From Streblospio benedicti (taxonomy: Eukaryota; Annelida; Polychaeta; Spionida; Spionidae): a DNA stretch of 64,000 bases. Positions 30,201 to 43,400 of this stretch are shown here, piece by piece; the first letter of the stretch is position 1; each line of letters begins with the position of its first letter. Position numbers and translations under genes: made by a program. The stretch is taken from contig CM032666.1 of NCBI GenBank assembly GCA_019095985.1, positions 48,896,131 to 48,960,130 on the forward strand, read 5' to 3'. Under the pieces are notes generated by a model, which was given only the letters and a program-made list of their open reading frames with translations, searched no databases and was not told the origin of the DNA.

Positions 30201-33200
30201 CATAAATCCTAGGCTCATTTAGTTTATTCTTATGGAGATTTGATAATTTTAGTGTCAATTGACTATGTACAATTGGCTGTGCTGTTCAGTGCTTAGCCCT
30301 AATATAGATCACCAAACAGATGATATGTCGAATATAGATATTTTACATTTATTTACTTAAATTATTGCTCATGTTTGTGTTGTAAATGAATAATTTTGGA
30401 AGGCTTCATTGAAACAGCAGGTAAAAAGAAGTGTTTGAATTTTGACTTTTGTTAAATAATTAATTAATTGTGTGTTACCTAACCTGGTTTTCTATTATCA
30501 GTCTTTTAGTTTGACATTTAAATTTCTTACACTGTAGGTGATGGAAGGATTGATAGAACAGTTGAGAACATCAAATAAAATGCGTGAAAGTCGCCAACAA
30601 ATGACCAAAGGTCACAAAGAATATTACCAAGGAGAACTTGAATTAAATGCAAAATTACGAACATTTGCAGTCAATTGTAGTTTATTATATGGAGGTCATA
30701 ATACTGTACAAGCTCAGTTAAAAGTTAAATCAAAACGAGGTATAGCTCTTATGCTTTTTGAAATTATTTGATTAGCTGAAGAGCATGGCATCATTTTTGA
30801 TTTTCTTTAATTAGAACTTGGAACAGATTTTTATTGAAAGATTTACCTGTTTTAAATTGATTATTGTGAAACTTTTAATAATGATATATTTGTAATCTCC
30901 CTTATTTCATAACCAAAGCATACACTGAAATTGGTGGTGATGAAGAGTTGCCATTAGGTGAAGAGTTTCAAGAGCATTTAAAGCGATTCTTAAAACCACA
31001 TGAAAAGAAAGTAGTGAAGCGAATAGAACTTGTTAAAAAATTAGTTGCCCAGTTAGCGTACGTATGTTTAAAATCATATAAATATTGAGCCTCTTAATAA
31101 AATTTCATATTACTTTTGGGGCTGCTTTATAACTTACAAATATGAATCAAGTTCTGATGAGCAATACTCTCAAACTTTGTTCAATTATAATTTATAGCAT
31201 ATCATCATCAATATATCGAAAGTTATCTGGTGAAACCCTAAGAATGGAACAAGAAGAACTTGACATAAGATGTTTGCAATTGCTTCGTGCAACAATACAT
31301 AATGAAGAGCGAAAGTTACCTGAAGATTGGGAAGAAAATCCACAAGACTTCAGAAAGTAAGGAATTAATTTGAGATTATGGTACACTTACAAGAGATTTT
31401 CAAATCATTTTTTTTAAAAAGAAGAAGCACCATATTAGTTTATTTAGAAGTAAACTAATATTACAAGGATGGTCTCATTGGTAATGGTTGAAATAATTTC
31501 CCTTTTCAGACAAATTGCATTAATTCGTGAGCTTCAAATTGAATTAAATGAAATGGGTGCTGTTATCAAATGTCTTCCACATCTTGCACGCCCAAGTGAT
31601 CGTATTGCAAAAGAAGTGCTAGCATTTGTTTGTCTTATGCTGTTTAATGCAAATGCTGATGTACAGGTATGACTGTAGATTGATAACGATATTGATGAAA
31701 TCATTGTTCATTTTGCTACAATTTCATCAATTTTGTTATTGATATTTTAGAATATTTTGTGCATCCTCCATCTCATCGCAGATAGTCTGAACATTTCCTG
31801 AATAAGTTGATCTTTGTTTAGTTACATAGATTTTTTGCAGAATAATCATGATGATGTAGATTGTAGTAAAATCTTTTAATTGAAAATACCAAGGTAGTAT
31901 GAAAATTAAAAATGACATTTCTTTTCATATTTCAACGCAGTGATAATGTGTCATATCATATTGTTATTCTTCTAAAACTATGTATCAGGTTCTGCAAATC
32001 TTTATATTTTAAAGGAAATATACAGTTATTAATCATTATAGTTTTACAATATTAAATTCTCTACAAGTAAGACTGAAGTTATATCAATATTTGTTTATTT
32101 GTTAGAGAATATTGAAAAATGTCATAATTTGAAGAAAGTACTGCCGAATCAATCATAGCACATACAGAAGATTTCATAACTAAACAGTATTTGAAAAAGT
32201 TAAAACTTGTTTGTTGCTGTGTAAATGTGATCACAATGGCATGGGTGTAAGTTGGACATCTAATAAGAAGGTCATAATTTCCATGCTGGGTTGGGTACAG
32301 TAGCTTGTGTTGATAAAACAGTATATAGGACCTACATGTTAAATAGATACAGGTCAGAAGGTTGAGATAAAGCTTGGGAATGAAGAGCACAGTGTGCTGA
32401 ACATGCTGCATGAGCAAGTGAAAAAGAAACATAGTGACAAAGATACCAAATACCTGGTGTATAATCATTGGAACATGCTCTAGTAATGTTATTTAAAATG
32501 ATTCTTTTTAGCAATAGGTTTATAGTTTTTATTAATTTTGTAGAAGTAGCTAGTGAAATGTCAGATGAATACCCTTTACAGAAATATTACAAAGAACCAT
32601 GTGGGTTTTTTTTGTTTTGTTTTTTCATAAATATACATAGGACATTTATTGTCGATTATCACCTACCTTCTTAAACTTCTGGAGAATTTTTTCAGACAAG
32701 TTTGCTACACTATTTCCTTGCAACAAGGGAAGAAAGTTTTTTTGCAGCAATTAGGGCTAGAATCCATCTTTCTGCACTCTCAATTAAAGAGAGGTAACCA
32801 AGAACTACATGTGCATAGGTTAAATAGTTGTCTTGGTGTTTGTTGTAAAATGCTAAATGAATGTATGTCTAGCTGATTGTCTAATTTGCACGCTATATTT
32901 GCAGTGGTCACTTCTGTACTATTTCATTGGCAGTCGAGAAGAGAGTTTCTTTTCAGACATTCGAAATAGAATGTTTCAATCTGCTGTTGCACTTAAAGAG
33001 AGGTATGGTTTTAGATCTAGATTAGTTGCATATTTTCTTTCAAAATAGTTTATCTTCATTTTTGCAGTCTTCCTTACTTATGTACTTCCTTCACACTCGG
33101 GAGGAGAGTTTCTTTGCTGCTATTAGAAACAGAATGCATTTATCTGCACTTGCTATCAAAGAGAGGTATGTTCGCACACTATATTTTATGTTGCGTATAG

Positions 33201-36200
33201 CATTCAATTGTTTTACATGATTGCCTCACTTTGAAAAGCTTGGCTTCATGTGGACCGAATGTACTCTCTATTTGACATAGCATTTTTGATAATCATTACA
33301 CTTCATATTTATCAATGTCAGTATCCTGTTTTATGATTTTATGTACCATAAGCTCACCCTTTTACAAAATATATAAATAAAGAAATTTAACCATTGAGTA
33401 ATTCTGACAAGTGATTTTAAATTTCAATCAGCAAAGGTTTAAACAGTATTTAATTCTTTATTTGAAATTTTATAATTTACTTTACTATATAATGTAAATC
33501 ACTTTATGGTTTTCTGAACATGGAGAATTTGATAGTTTGTTCAACTTTCTTTGTGCGTATTTGAGTGGATAGGGTGAATATCTGGAATTCTAAGTCACAT
33601 ATCTTATCATAAGCTTTGTACTATAAATGACAGGATGCTTTTTTAAATGTTAATTATATTGTTACATTATATTTTAGCATGTATATTTAATTGTTTCATT
33701 CAAATTGTGGTATTATACAGTTGATATAACACTTCATATATTCATGATGTTATCCATATTTATCATTGAGCCTTCTTTTATTTTTACTTTTTTTATTATC
33801 TTAAACCATTGTCTTTATGTTTGCTTAACATTATTGACTTGTAATCTTTATATAAATTGAAGAGTTTTCATTAAAAGTTGACTGATACCTATATTACTTA
33901 ACATGCTAAGATAAATATATATTCAATCAATAACCATATACATGTAATAGCACATTAGTGTACACCTGTGGTTGTACATACATATATCATAATGGCATAT
34001 GTCAGCTCTTATAGATATAATAGATTTTAGAATACATGAAGGTAAGTCATAATACACTTAGTAGATGTACTATGTGCTATGCATAATTGTAATATTCATT
34101 ATGATCAGAATCATTTGAATTTCCTCATGTAGACGATCTCTAGCAGCACAACAGAGATCTCGACAGAAAGAAGTGACGGCGCAATCAAAAAGCATGCACA
34201 GTACAATGGCTGCTGGGAGAAAGGCCCTGCAGGTAAATATATCAGTTTTCTTTTTCGTCTCAAATCTTGAATTCTAACAGAATGTTTACTATGATTATTC
34301 TTCAGTTATAGTTTAGTGAGATTGTAAGTATTTCAATGTAACACATTCTTATTTTGTGGTGAATCCAATCATTATTCCTAATATTGCCAAAGAAATACAT
34401 TGTACCTTTATGTTCATGAATGCAAAAATGTTGTAATCACAATAGAATACACATTATGGTTCACTATTTTTACAAGAAATTCACTAATACTTCACATAAT
34501 TTCACTGTTATAATGAATGATGTATAATGTAAACAGGAGATACAGTCAATGGATAATGCAATGAAGAAAGCTAAATATGGGCAAGGGGCAAGTATTAAGA
34601 CATTTTAAAGATAATGTTCCTGCTTTTTAGATGATCTCAGCTTTGCATGTTACAAAAGATTTACCTGTTTATCTATATCTATGAATCAATTTCTCAGCTT
34701 CCAAAATAATCATGTATGGTAGTCTGTGCCTATAGCTCATTTTTCAAGAGTAACTTTAAAGTTAAACAAAAAAACATTTCTTAGTATCCATCAAAATATT
34801 GCTCATACAAATAATACGTACATGTCATAGAAAATAGTGTTTCAAGTAATTTTTCTCACATTTCTCCTAAATATGCAAGAGAAGCACTTTTTCTTAATGT
34901 ATGATTAACTTGCTATACTCCATATGTATGCTTTTGTTGTTGTTGTTTCTAACCATGTAAATTGCAATAATCTAAACTCAAGTCTAATTTAACCGGATTC
35001 AACAACTGTCTGAAGGAAACAAAAAAAATATATCACAGTGTCCAATCTCTGTGAACTTAGCCTGTGTTCACATTTACACTAAAGCCACACCCTACGCTCT
35101 TTATACTACAGGCAACATTATACACGTAGTGACATGTATTTCAATGAGGATGATCACATTTAAAGTGACTACTGCATGCGACAAGCTACAGTGGCCAGCA
35201 AAGGTGGTTTTCTGCTTAGAAAAATTGCCAATCGCCTGCGATTTTTGATTTATTATGAAAATAACTTATCCTACTGGCTAGGGGGATCTAGTTTACTAAT
35301 TATACTTAATTTCTTCAAGGGTAAAATTGACTAGGAAATGTGAACACCAATGTTGCATGTAGCTATAATTCATGGTTGTTATCTATCGCTTGTAGCTTGT
35401 AATGTGAGCAAAATCATAGGATAAGGAGTACTTTAACTTTCTATTGTTACATGCATCCTTCATAACAAGAAGAAATGTGTGGGGGAAATAACTGATAGTA
35501 GATGTAAATAGAACCATAAACAATGTCAATTGTTTTGAAACAATTATAGAATTCACTACCAAATATATTCATACAGCTAAGTCATGAAGTTCAATTAGAG
35601 TGTGATTCAGTTACAAGTTAGGCAGGGCACTAATATGAGCACCCAACCTGGCAGTGATTATGCAATAGACTATGTAATAGCCATGAAAAATGATAGTACC
35701 ATCATCTGGTATAGGTATTGGCAAGCTAATAATAAGCTATCATCAGGACTAAATCTTACAAGATTCATTAGACATGAGATTTGTGCCCGCAATGAAATGG
35801 GACATTGTTTATAATCAACTGCTGTTCTATTATAAATATACTCTTCATTAATTATGAACCTAATGCATTATTCATAGGATATGTAATGTGTATTTAATTC
35901 ATACATATATAGATTTCAAGTAATTGTGAAATTGACAATAGACAATGCCCAGATCTAAATGATGCAGTAACTTATTTGATCAGCGGACCTAATGACTAAC
36001 ACCTGGATAATTACATAATGCAGCTTGCTGAGGATTATACATTCAATTTATTCATTGTGCAACTAAGAGCCGGTCCCACTTTGGGATTGCTTATGGAAAG
36101 CAGATGGTTAACAAAATGTCCCTAAAAGGTCTCGTCCGACATTCACGCCAAAAAGCTCGTGAAAATAGAAAATATTTGTAAGTTTTATGGATTGCGCGCC

Positions 36201-37458
36201 TGCTCAAAAAATATTTCTAGGAATATTATTGATTAATGAACGTTGTATTTGGTGCAAATACCAACGGCGAAAAAAAATTCGGATTTTGGAGTATGCAACA
36301 CTGCACGAACACACCCGGCGCGCAAACTATCCGTTTTTCATCTCCATTCAAGATAAGAGCAATAAGAGCAGATGGAAAGCAGAAATGTTTGCTTTGTACA
36401 GTTAGCATACACATTTAAAGTATAAAAGCGCATGAAAACGTCTGATCTGCCTACAAAAAATATGAATTGCTTATGAAATGCTTATGAGATTACAGGTGGC
36501 ATACACGGCGAGGGGTATATAAAAGCACCTGTAGTTCCATTCTCTGTCAGTCTGCCGGTACCCATCAAAGAGGCACCATCAATGCAAGTGGTCCAATGAA
36601 GAATAAAACAAGAAAAAATTGAACAAAAATGAACCCTGCTGAAGTTAATGACGTGAAACTCTCCGTGGCTCAGCAGGCATAGTTAAAATATCTGTCTCCC
36701 AAATTTTTATTAATAGCATAAACTTCGACTGTTATGCGACAAAAGCAACAGAAATGACAGCAGTGCGCGTATGGGCGCTTAAATACTGTCTGCTATAGTA
36801 TGCAGTTGAAGCAAATGTCAGCCCCAGCAGGTGCTTTTTTGTCGGTTGAACATCTGCAAGTGTAAGCTGAGCGTCTGCTTTTATCCGCTTTTATCCGGTT
36901 TTCTCCTTTTTTTCTGCTGTTTGTTTACGCTTTTTTTGGTAGTGCAAAAAGGTCAGATTATTTGAGCAGATGAAAAGCATACAGGTCCAAATGCCTGGAA
37001 TTCTCTAGAACATGTAAGCTAGTATGCTTTCTGAATGGGACACGGCCTTAAGATTATTCTTATCAGCAAAAGCTGAAACTAGAAAATAATGATATGGATT
37101 AATGAATAACAAGATATACTGTAATGAACTATGTGGTGCTGGAAAACTAATTCAATTTTAGTATGCAACACTAGAACTGCCCACTCAGAATCTCCTCTCC
37201 TCTCCAACTGTTATAATCTATATATATACATATATATATAATTAATTAATTAATTAATTGAACAAGATCTAGTCCATTTTGATTTGTTTATTTGGTACAT
37301 CAATGTTTCATGCTTATTGCACTCATCAGCCAAATGGTTATATAAGCTCTAACATAAATACATCTTATGTTTAGTTATATTGTTGCCTTTGCATTAGTTG
37401 GTTTATACTATGGAGGTTTTAACAGTACTATATCAAATCTGATTGCATTTATATATTA

Positions 37459-37494
<36 letters not shown>

Positions 37495-40400
37495 TTTTTG
37501 GTTCCTCAAAATTACCACTCAAATAGTGCTCAACATGCTTGGAGCTTTTGTATTTAATTTATTTTTTGACAACGTGGTAACAAGCATGAAACACCGTGTA
37601 GAGAAATGAAATAGTAATTGTCAAAAAATAAATTATATATATATATATATTTGTGCAAGCAATGATACTTTATTCTACAATAACTAAATAAGCGAAAAGT
37701 TACATAACACATTATCCCACAAGACCTCTGCAACAATTTAAAGGAAATGTGTCTATAAGTGACTCAGTGCTCGATGTAAATTCAAATTGACTTAATTAAG
37801 TCATATGTTTAGTGAATTGTGTTTGATCGTGTCTCCAATTGTCTTTTTCCACCTTTCTCAAATTTACTTTATATTTATTTAATGTAGACTTTAATTTAGA
37901 ACTTTTAGAACTTATTTTCAAATATTTCCATCATTTAACAATTTTATAAGTTTAAGTTTAGATTAATTCCTGATGACTCCTTGTAAACTAAATGGTGAAA
38001 ATATTTGAAAATAAAATCTAAAAATTCTAAATTAAAGTCTATATTAAATAAATATAAAGTAAATTAGAGAAAGGTGGAAAAAGACAATTGGAGACATGAG
38101 GAGTACCACCTACTGACGAATAAAACAACTGTGTAGAATATATGCTAATCCAAGGTTAGCGACGCTGATGATATAAACTGGAAACCTTCACCTGAAAGTT
38201 CAAGTAAAAACTAACTATTCAGTACAATAATAATTTTGTAATATTAGGTGTAGATTGATTCCTGATGAGGCCATGTAAAATAAATGGTGAAAATATTTGA
38301 ACATAAATTTAAAAAATTATAAATTAAAGTCTACATTAAATAAATATAAAGTAAATTTGAGAAAGGTGGAAAAAGACAATTGGAGACATGAGGAGTACCA
38401 CCTACTGACGAATAAAACAACTGTGTAGAATATATGCTAATCCAAGGTTAGCGACGCTGATGATATAAACTGGAAACCTTCACCTGAAAGTTCAAGTAAA
38501 AACTAACTATTCAGTAAAATAATAATTTTGTAAGTTTAAGTTTACATTAATTGTTGATGAGGCCATGTAAAATAAGTGGTGAAAATATTTGAAAATAAAT
38601 TCTAAAAATTCTAAATTAAAGTCTACATTAAATGAATAAAAAGTAAATTTGAGAAAACTGGAAAAAGACAATTGGAGACATGAGAAGTACCAATAAAGCG
38701 AATAAAAACAACTGTATTGGAATGTATGCTAATCCACGGCTAGCAACGGTGATGGTAAAAAAACTTTAAATCTTCACCATAAAATTCAAGTAAAAAACTA
38801 AACATTCAGTACAAAAAATAATATTGTAAGTTTAAGTTTAGATTAATTTCTGATGAGGCCATGTAAAATAAATGGTGAAATACAGTACAGATTGCGCGCC
38901 AGAAGGATACAGAAGAGTGATGAGGATTATTATTCCTTACGATTTTTTTCCTATTTCTTCTTAAAACACGTTCTATTTTGAAACGAAAAACGTTCTGTAG
39001 CTTCCGCAAATTACGGCATTTCTCATGCAAATATCGCCTGAAGTTAGTTTTATTTTCGATTGTTCCATTTATATATACAGCTTTTTTTACGGAGCTTCCG
39101 TAAAAAAAAGAATTCTTCTAAAAGTTCAAAATGGGAAAATTTTTGACATATTTTCATTTCATTGATCATGTCTGTACGCCGGCTGCATCGGTTTCACTTT
39201 GTGGCGAGAATAAACGAGAACGGCGAACAAACCGATTTTTTAAGCGAAATATGGGTTCCACATTGACAGGATTTATGAGAAAATGTTCTGATTATTACGT
39301 TTTTCTGTTTATTAAAATAATCATAAAAGTTCTGCAAGTTAATTTCAGTGATTGAGCAGTTCAAGAAAACTGTGATAGCCAACCACATACTAAAATTCTT
39401 CCAAGATTACGTTTTTTTACGCTGATTTAGATAATTGTTTATTATGTATTATTTTGACGCAATCTGCAACACATATTTGAAAATAAATTCAAAAAATTTC
39501 AAAAAAAGTAAAATATTTTTAATATAAAGTAAATTTAAAAAAAGGTGAAAAAGACATTGGAGACATGACAATTACCACCTACTTTATGAATAAAACAACT
39601 GTGCAGAATATATGCTAATCCAAGGTATAGCAGCGCTGTTGATAAAAGTTTGGAAACATTTTACTTGAAACAAAAACTAAATTATTCACTACCCCATAAT
39701 AACTTTGCAAGTTTAAGTGTAGATTGATTCCTGATGAGGCCATCTGAGATAAATGGTGAAAATATTTGAAAATAAAGTCTAAAAAATTCTAAATTAAAAG
39801 TTTACATTAAATAAATATAAAGTAAATTTTGAGAAAGGGAAAAAAACAATTGGAGACATTAAGTACCACCTACTGGCGAATAAACCAACTGTGTGGAATT
39901 GAATGCTAATCCAAGGTTAGCGACGCTGATGATATAAACTGAAACCTTCAACTGAAATTTCAATTAAAAACTAACAATTCAGAACAATAATAATTTTGTA
40001 AGTTTAAGTTTAGATTAATTGCTGATGAGGCCATGTAAAATAAATGGTGAAATATTTGAAAAAAACGCAATTACATAAACTTTTATAATTTTTTAGAATT
40101 TATTTTCAAATATTTTCACTGTTTAATAATTGTGAAAGTTTAATTTTAGACTAATTTGATAAGGCCAAGTAAATTAAATAGTGAAAAATTTGAAAATAAA
40201 TTCTAACACTTCTAAAGTAAAATCTATAAATAGATAGTAAATATTTTTGAGAAAGGTGGAAAAAGACAATTGAAGATTTGAGAAGTACCACCTACTGGCG
40301 AATAAAACAACTGTGTAGAATGTATGCTAATCCAAGGTTAGCAACAGTGATGATAAAACTTATAAAACCTTCTACTGAAAGTTCAAGTAAAAAACTAACT

Positions 40401-43400
40401 ATTCAGTACAATTATAATTCCTTAAGTTTAAGTTTAGATTAATTCCTGGTGGGGCCATCTAAAATAAAAAGTGAAAATATTTGAAAATCGATTGTAAAAT
40501 TCTAAATTAAAGTCTACGTTAAATAGATATAAAAGTAAATTTGAGAAACGGAAAAGGCAATTGGAGACATGAGGAGTACCACCTACTGGCGGATAAAACA
40601 ACTGTGTAGAATGTATGCTAATCCAAGGTTACTTTGATGATAAAAACTGGAAATTTTCACCCTAAAAGTTCAAGTAAACATTAACTATTCAGTACAATAA
40701 TAGCTTTTTTGTAACTTTAAGTGTAGATTCATTCCTGATGAGGCCATGTAAAATAAATGGTGAAAATATTTGAAAATAAATTTTAAAATTTGTAAGTTAA
40801 AGTCTACAATAAATAAATATAATGTAAATTTTGAGAAAGGTGGAAAAAGACAATTGGAGACGTGAAGAGTACCACCTACTGCGAATAAAACAACTGTGTG
40901 GAATGTGTGCTAATCCACGGCTAGCAACGCTGATGATAAAAACTTGAAATCTTCAACTGAAATTTCAAGTAAAATCGAACTATTCAGTGCAATAATAATT
41001 TTGTAAGTTTAAGTTTAGATTAATTTCTGGTGAGGCCATGTAAAAATAAATGCTGAAATATTTTAAAATAAATTCTTGAAATTGTAGACTTTAATTTAGA
41101 AATTTTAGAATTTATTTTTAAATATTTTCACTGATTAATAATTTAGTAAGTTTAATTTTAGATTAATTCCTGATAAAGCCATATAAAATTAATAGTAAAA
41201 ATATTTGAAAATAAATTCTAACACTTCTAAAGTAAAGTCTACCTTAAATAGATATCAAGTAAATTTGAGATTGGTGGAAAAAGACAATTGAAGACATGTG
41301 AAGTACCACCTACTGGCGAATAAAACAACTGTGTAGAATATATGCTAATCCGAGGTTAGCGACGCTGATGATAAAAGCTGGAAACCTTAACCTGAAAGTT
41401 CAAGTAAAAACTAACTATTCAGCACAATAATAATTTTGTAAGTTTAAGTTTACATGGATTGCTGATGAGGCCATGTAAAATAAATGGTGAAAATATTTGA
41501 AAATAAATTCTAAAAATTCTAAATTAAAGTCTACATTAAATGAATATAAAGTAAATTTGAGAAAACTGGAAAAAGACAATTGGAGACATGAAAAGTACCA
41601 CCTACCTGCGAATAAAACAACTGTGTGGAATGTATGCTAATCCAAGATTAGCTACGCCGATGATATAAACTGGAAACCTTCACCATAAAATTCAAGTAAA
41701 AACTAAATATTCAGTAAAAAACAATTTTGTAAGTTTAAGTTTAGATTTATGCCTGATGAGGCCATTTAAACTAAATGGTGAAAGTATTTGAAAATAAATT
41801 CTAAAATATCCAAAATAAAGTCTACATTAAATAAATATAATGTAAATTTGAGAAAGGTGGAAAAAGCCAATTGGAGACTTGAGAAGTACCACCTACCAGC
41901 GAATAAAACAACTGTGTGGAATGTATGCTAATCCAAGGTAAGTGACGCTGATGATAAAAACTGGAAACCTTCAATTGAAAGTTCAAGTTAAAACTAACTA
42001 CATGTATTCAGTACAATAATAATTTTGTAAGGTTAAGTTTAGATTGATTCCTGACGAGGCCATGTAAAATAAATGGTGAAAATATTTGAAAATAAATTCT
42101 AAAAATTCTAAAAAAAAGTTTACATTAAGAAATATAAAGTAAATTTGAGACAGGTGGAAAAAGACAATTGAAGACATGAGGAGTACCTCCAACTGGCGAA
42201 TAAAACAACTGTGTGGAATGTGTTTTATCGACTTTAGACTTATATTTAGCTAAATGAATGTACAATAATATGAATGTATATTTTTATAGTTCCTAATAAT
42301 AGGTATATGATAAAGATATATATATATATATATTGGCTCAATTAAACATCTCTTTAACTCATTATGTTAAAGCGATACCATATTGGTGATGACTTGTGGC
42401 TAATTTTTAGGGTTGTCAGCCACAGACATCCAGAAATGTCTTAACTTGGGCTATATTTTAATATGTTGAATAAAAATGAATGCGTTTGATGTACTGTTGG
42501 GAATTCTGTCCATATTTTGATATGTTGACATTAATAATAAGTAATGCTAAATTTTGGATTGTAATTTGGGTGTGAATATAATCTAAATTTAGGGAGCAAA
42601 ACAAATTTTACTCGTGTCAGAAACGGCACACTGTCAAATTCCTTTATATTTAATATGTAACTAATGGTACTTATACAAATCTCTTGGAATTACTATTATA
42701 ACTATGGCAATCTCTACATATGTTTAAAATTATATGTTTTATGATAGAACATTAAATATCAGTATATGTGACTTCGCTTTTACTGTTACATAATATATAT
42801 ATTACATAATATATATATTAGAATCTTATAATACAATATGACAGTTCTACTATATCTCCTGCTTGAAATTGGATTCATGCAATTTGAAAACATATTACAG
42901 TTTTTGTATAGTTAGATTTGATTGTTCTCATTAAAGGGATAGAATATCTAAGTCTACTTGTACCTCTCTGCAGTTAGCAAACGAAGTGACAATAGAATAT
43001 AATACAGATTATGACATGTAAAATTAAATTGCTGTGCGGTCAAAGAATCAGATAACAAACCATGCAACATAAATGTAATATATATACATGAAACGAAGCA
43101 AAAGTTCACATATATGTAATATGTTTTCAAATTGCATGAATCCAATTTCAAGCAGAAGATGTGGTAAAACAGGTCATGGTATTATAAGATTCTAACCTTT
43201 AACATATTACATAGGTATTAAGAGGTTAATAGGCAGACTGACCCATGGATGCCAGATAGGAGTCTAATTAGACTAATTAGCTGTGCAGCATCAGATTAAG
43301 TGAGAAGTGTGGCATGCATGTATTCTAGTTAGTTGTATCAACAATTAAGGTAGATACAAGATTGGAGTTACGAGTTGTGAAAATACTGACATGAGCTAGA

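Noticed and set aside
32079-32468. 129-codon minus-strand open frame
   Set aside because: It lies in an intron, is cysteine/phenylalanine/leucine-rich without domain similarity, and there is no sign of a minus-strand gene anywhere in the window.
32548-32600. Possible extra exon (VASEMSDEYPLQKYYKEP) just before cluster 2
   Set aside because: The flanking exons need phase 0 on both sides, and the phase-0 reading after the AG starts AAG TAG. No homology to cluster 2 or to IP3Rs.
36187-36418. Overlapping open frames of 60-72 codons on both strands
   Set aside because: All lie inside the MITE-like element, on both strands at once, which is typical of less AT-rich noncoding DNA. No homology recognised.
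38155-38200. Second hammerhead-like word in satellite units, GCTGATGATATAAACTGGAAACC
   Set aside because: CTGATGA and GAAAC are present, but the 9 bases between them cannot form stem II. The AAGGTT/AACCTT pairing gives only a simple hairpin.
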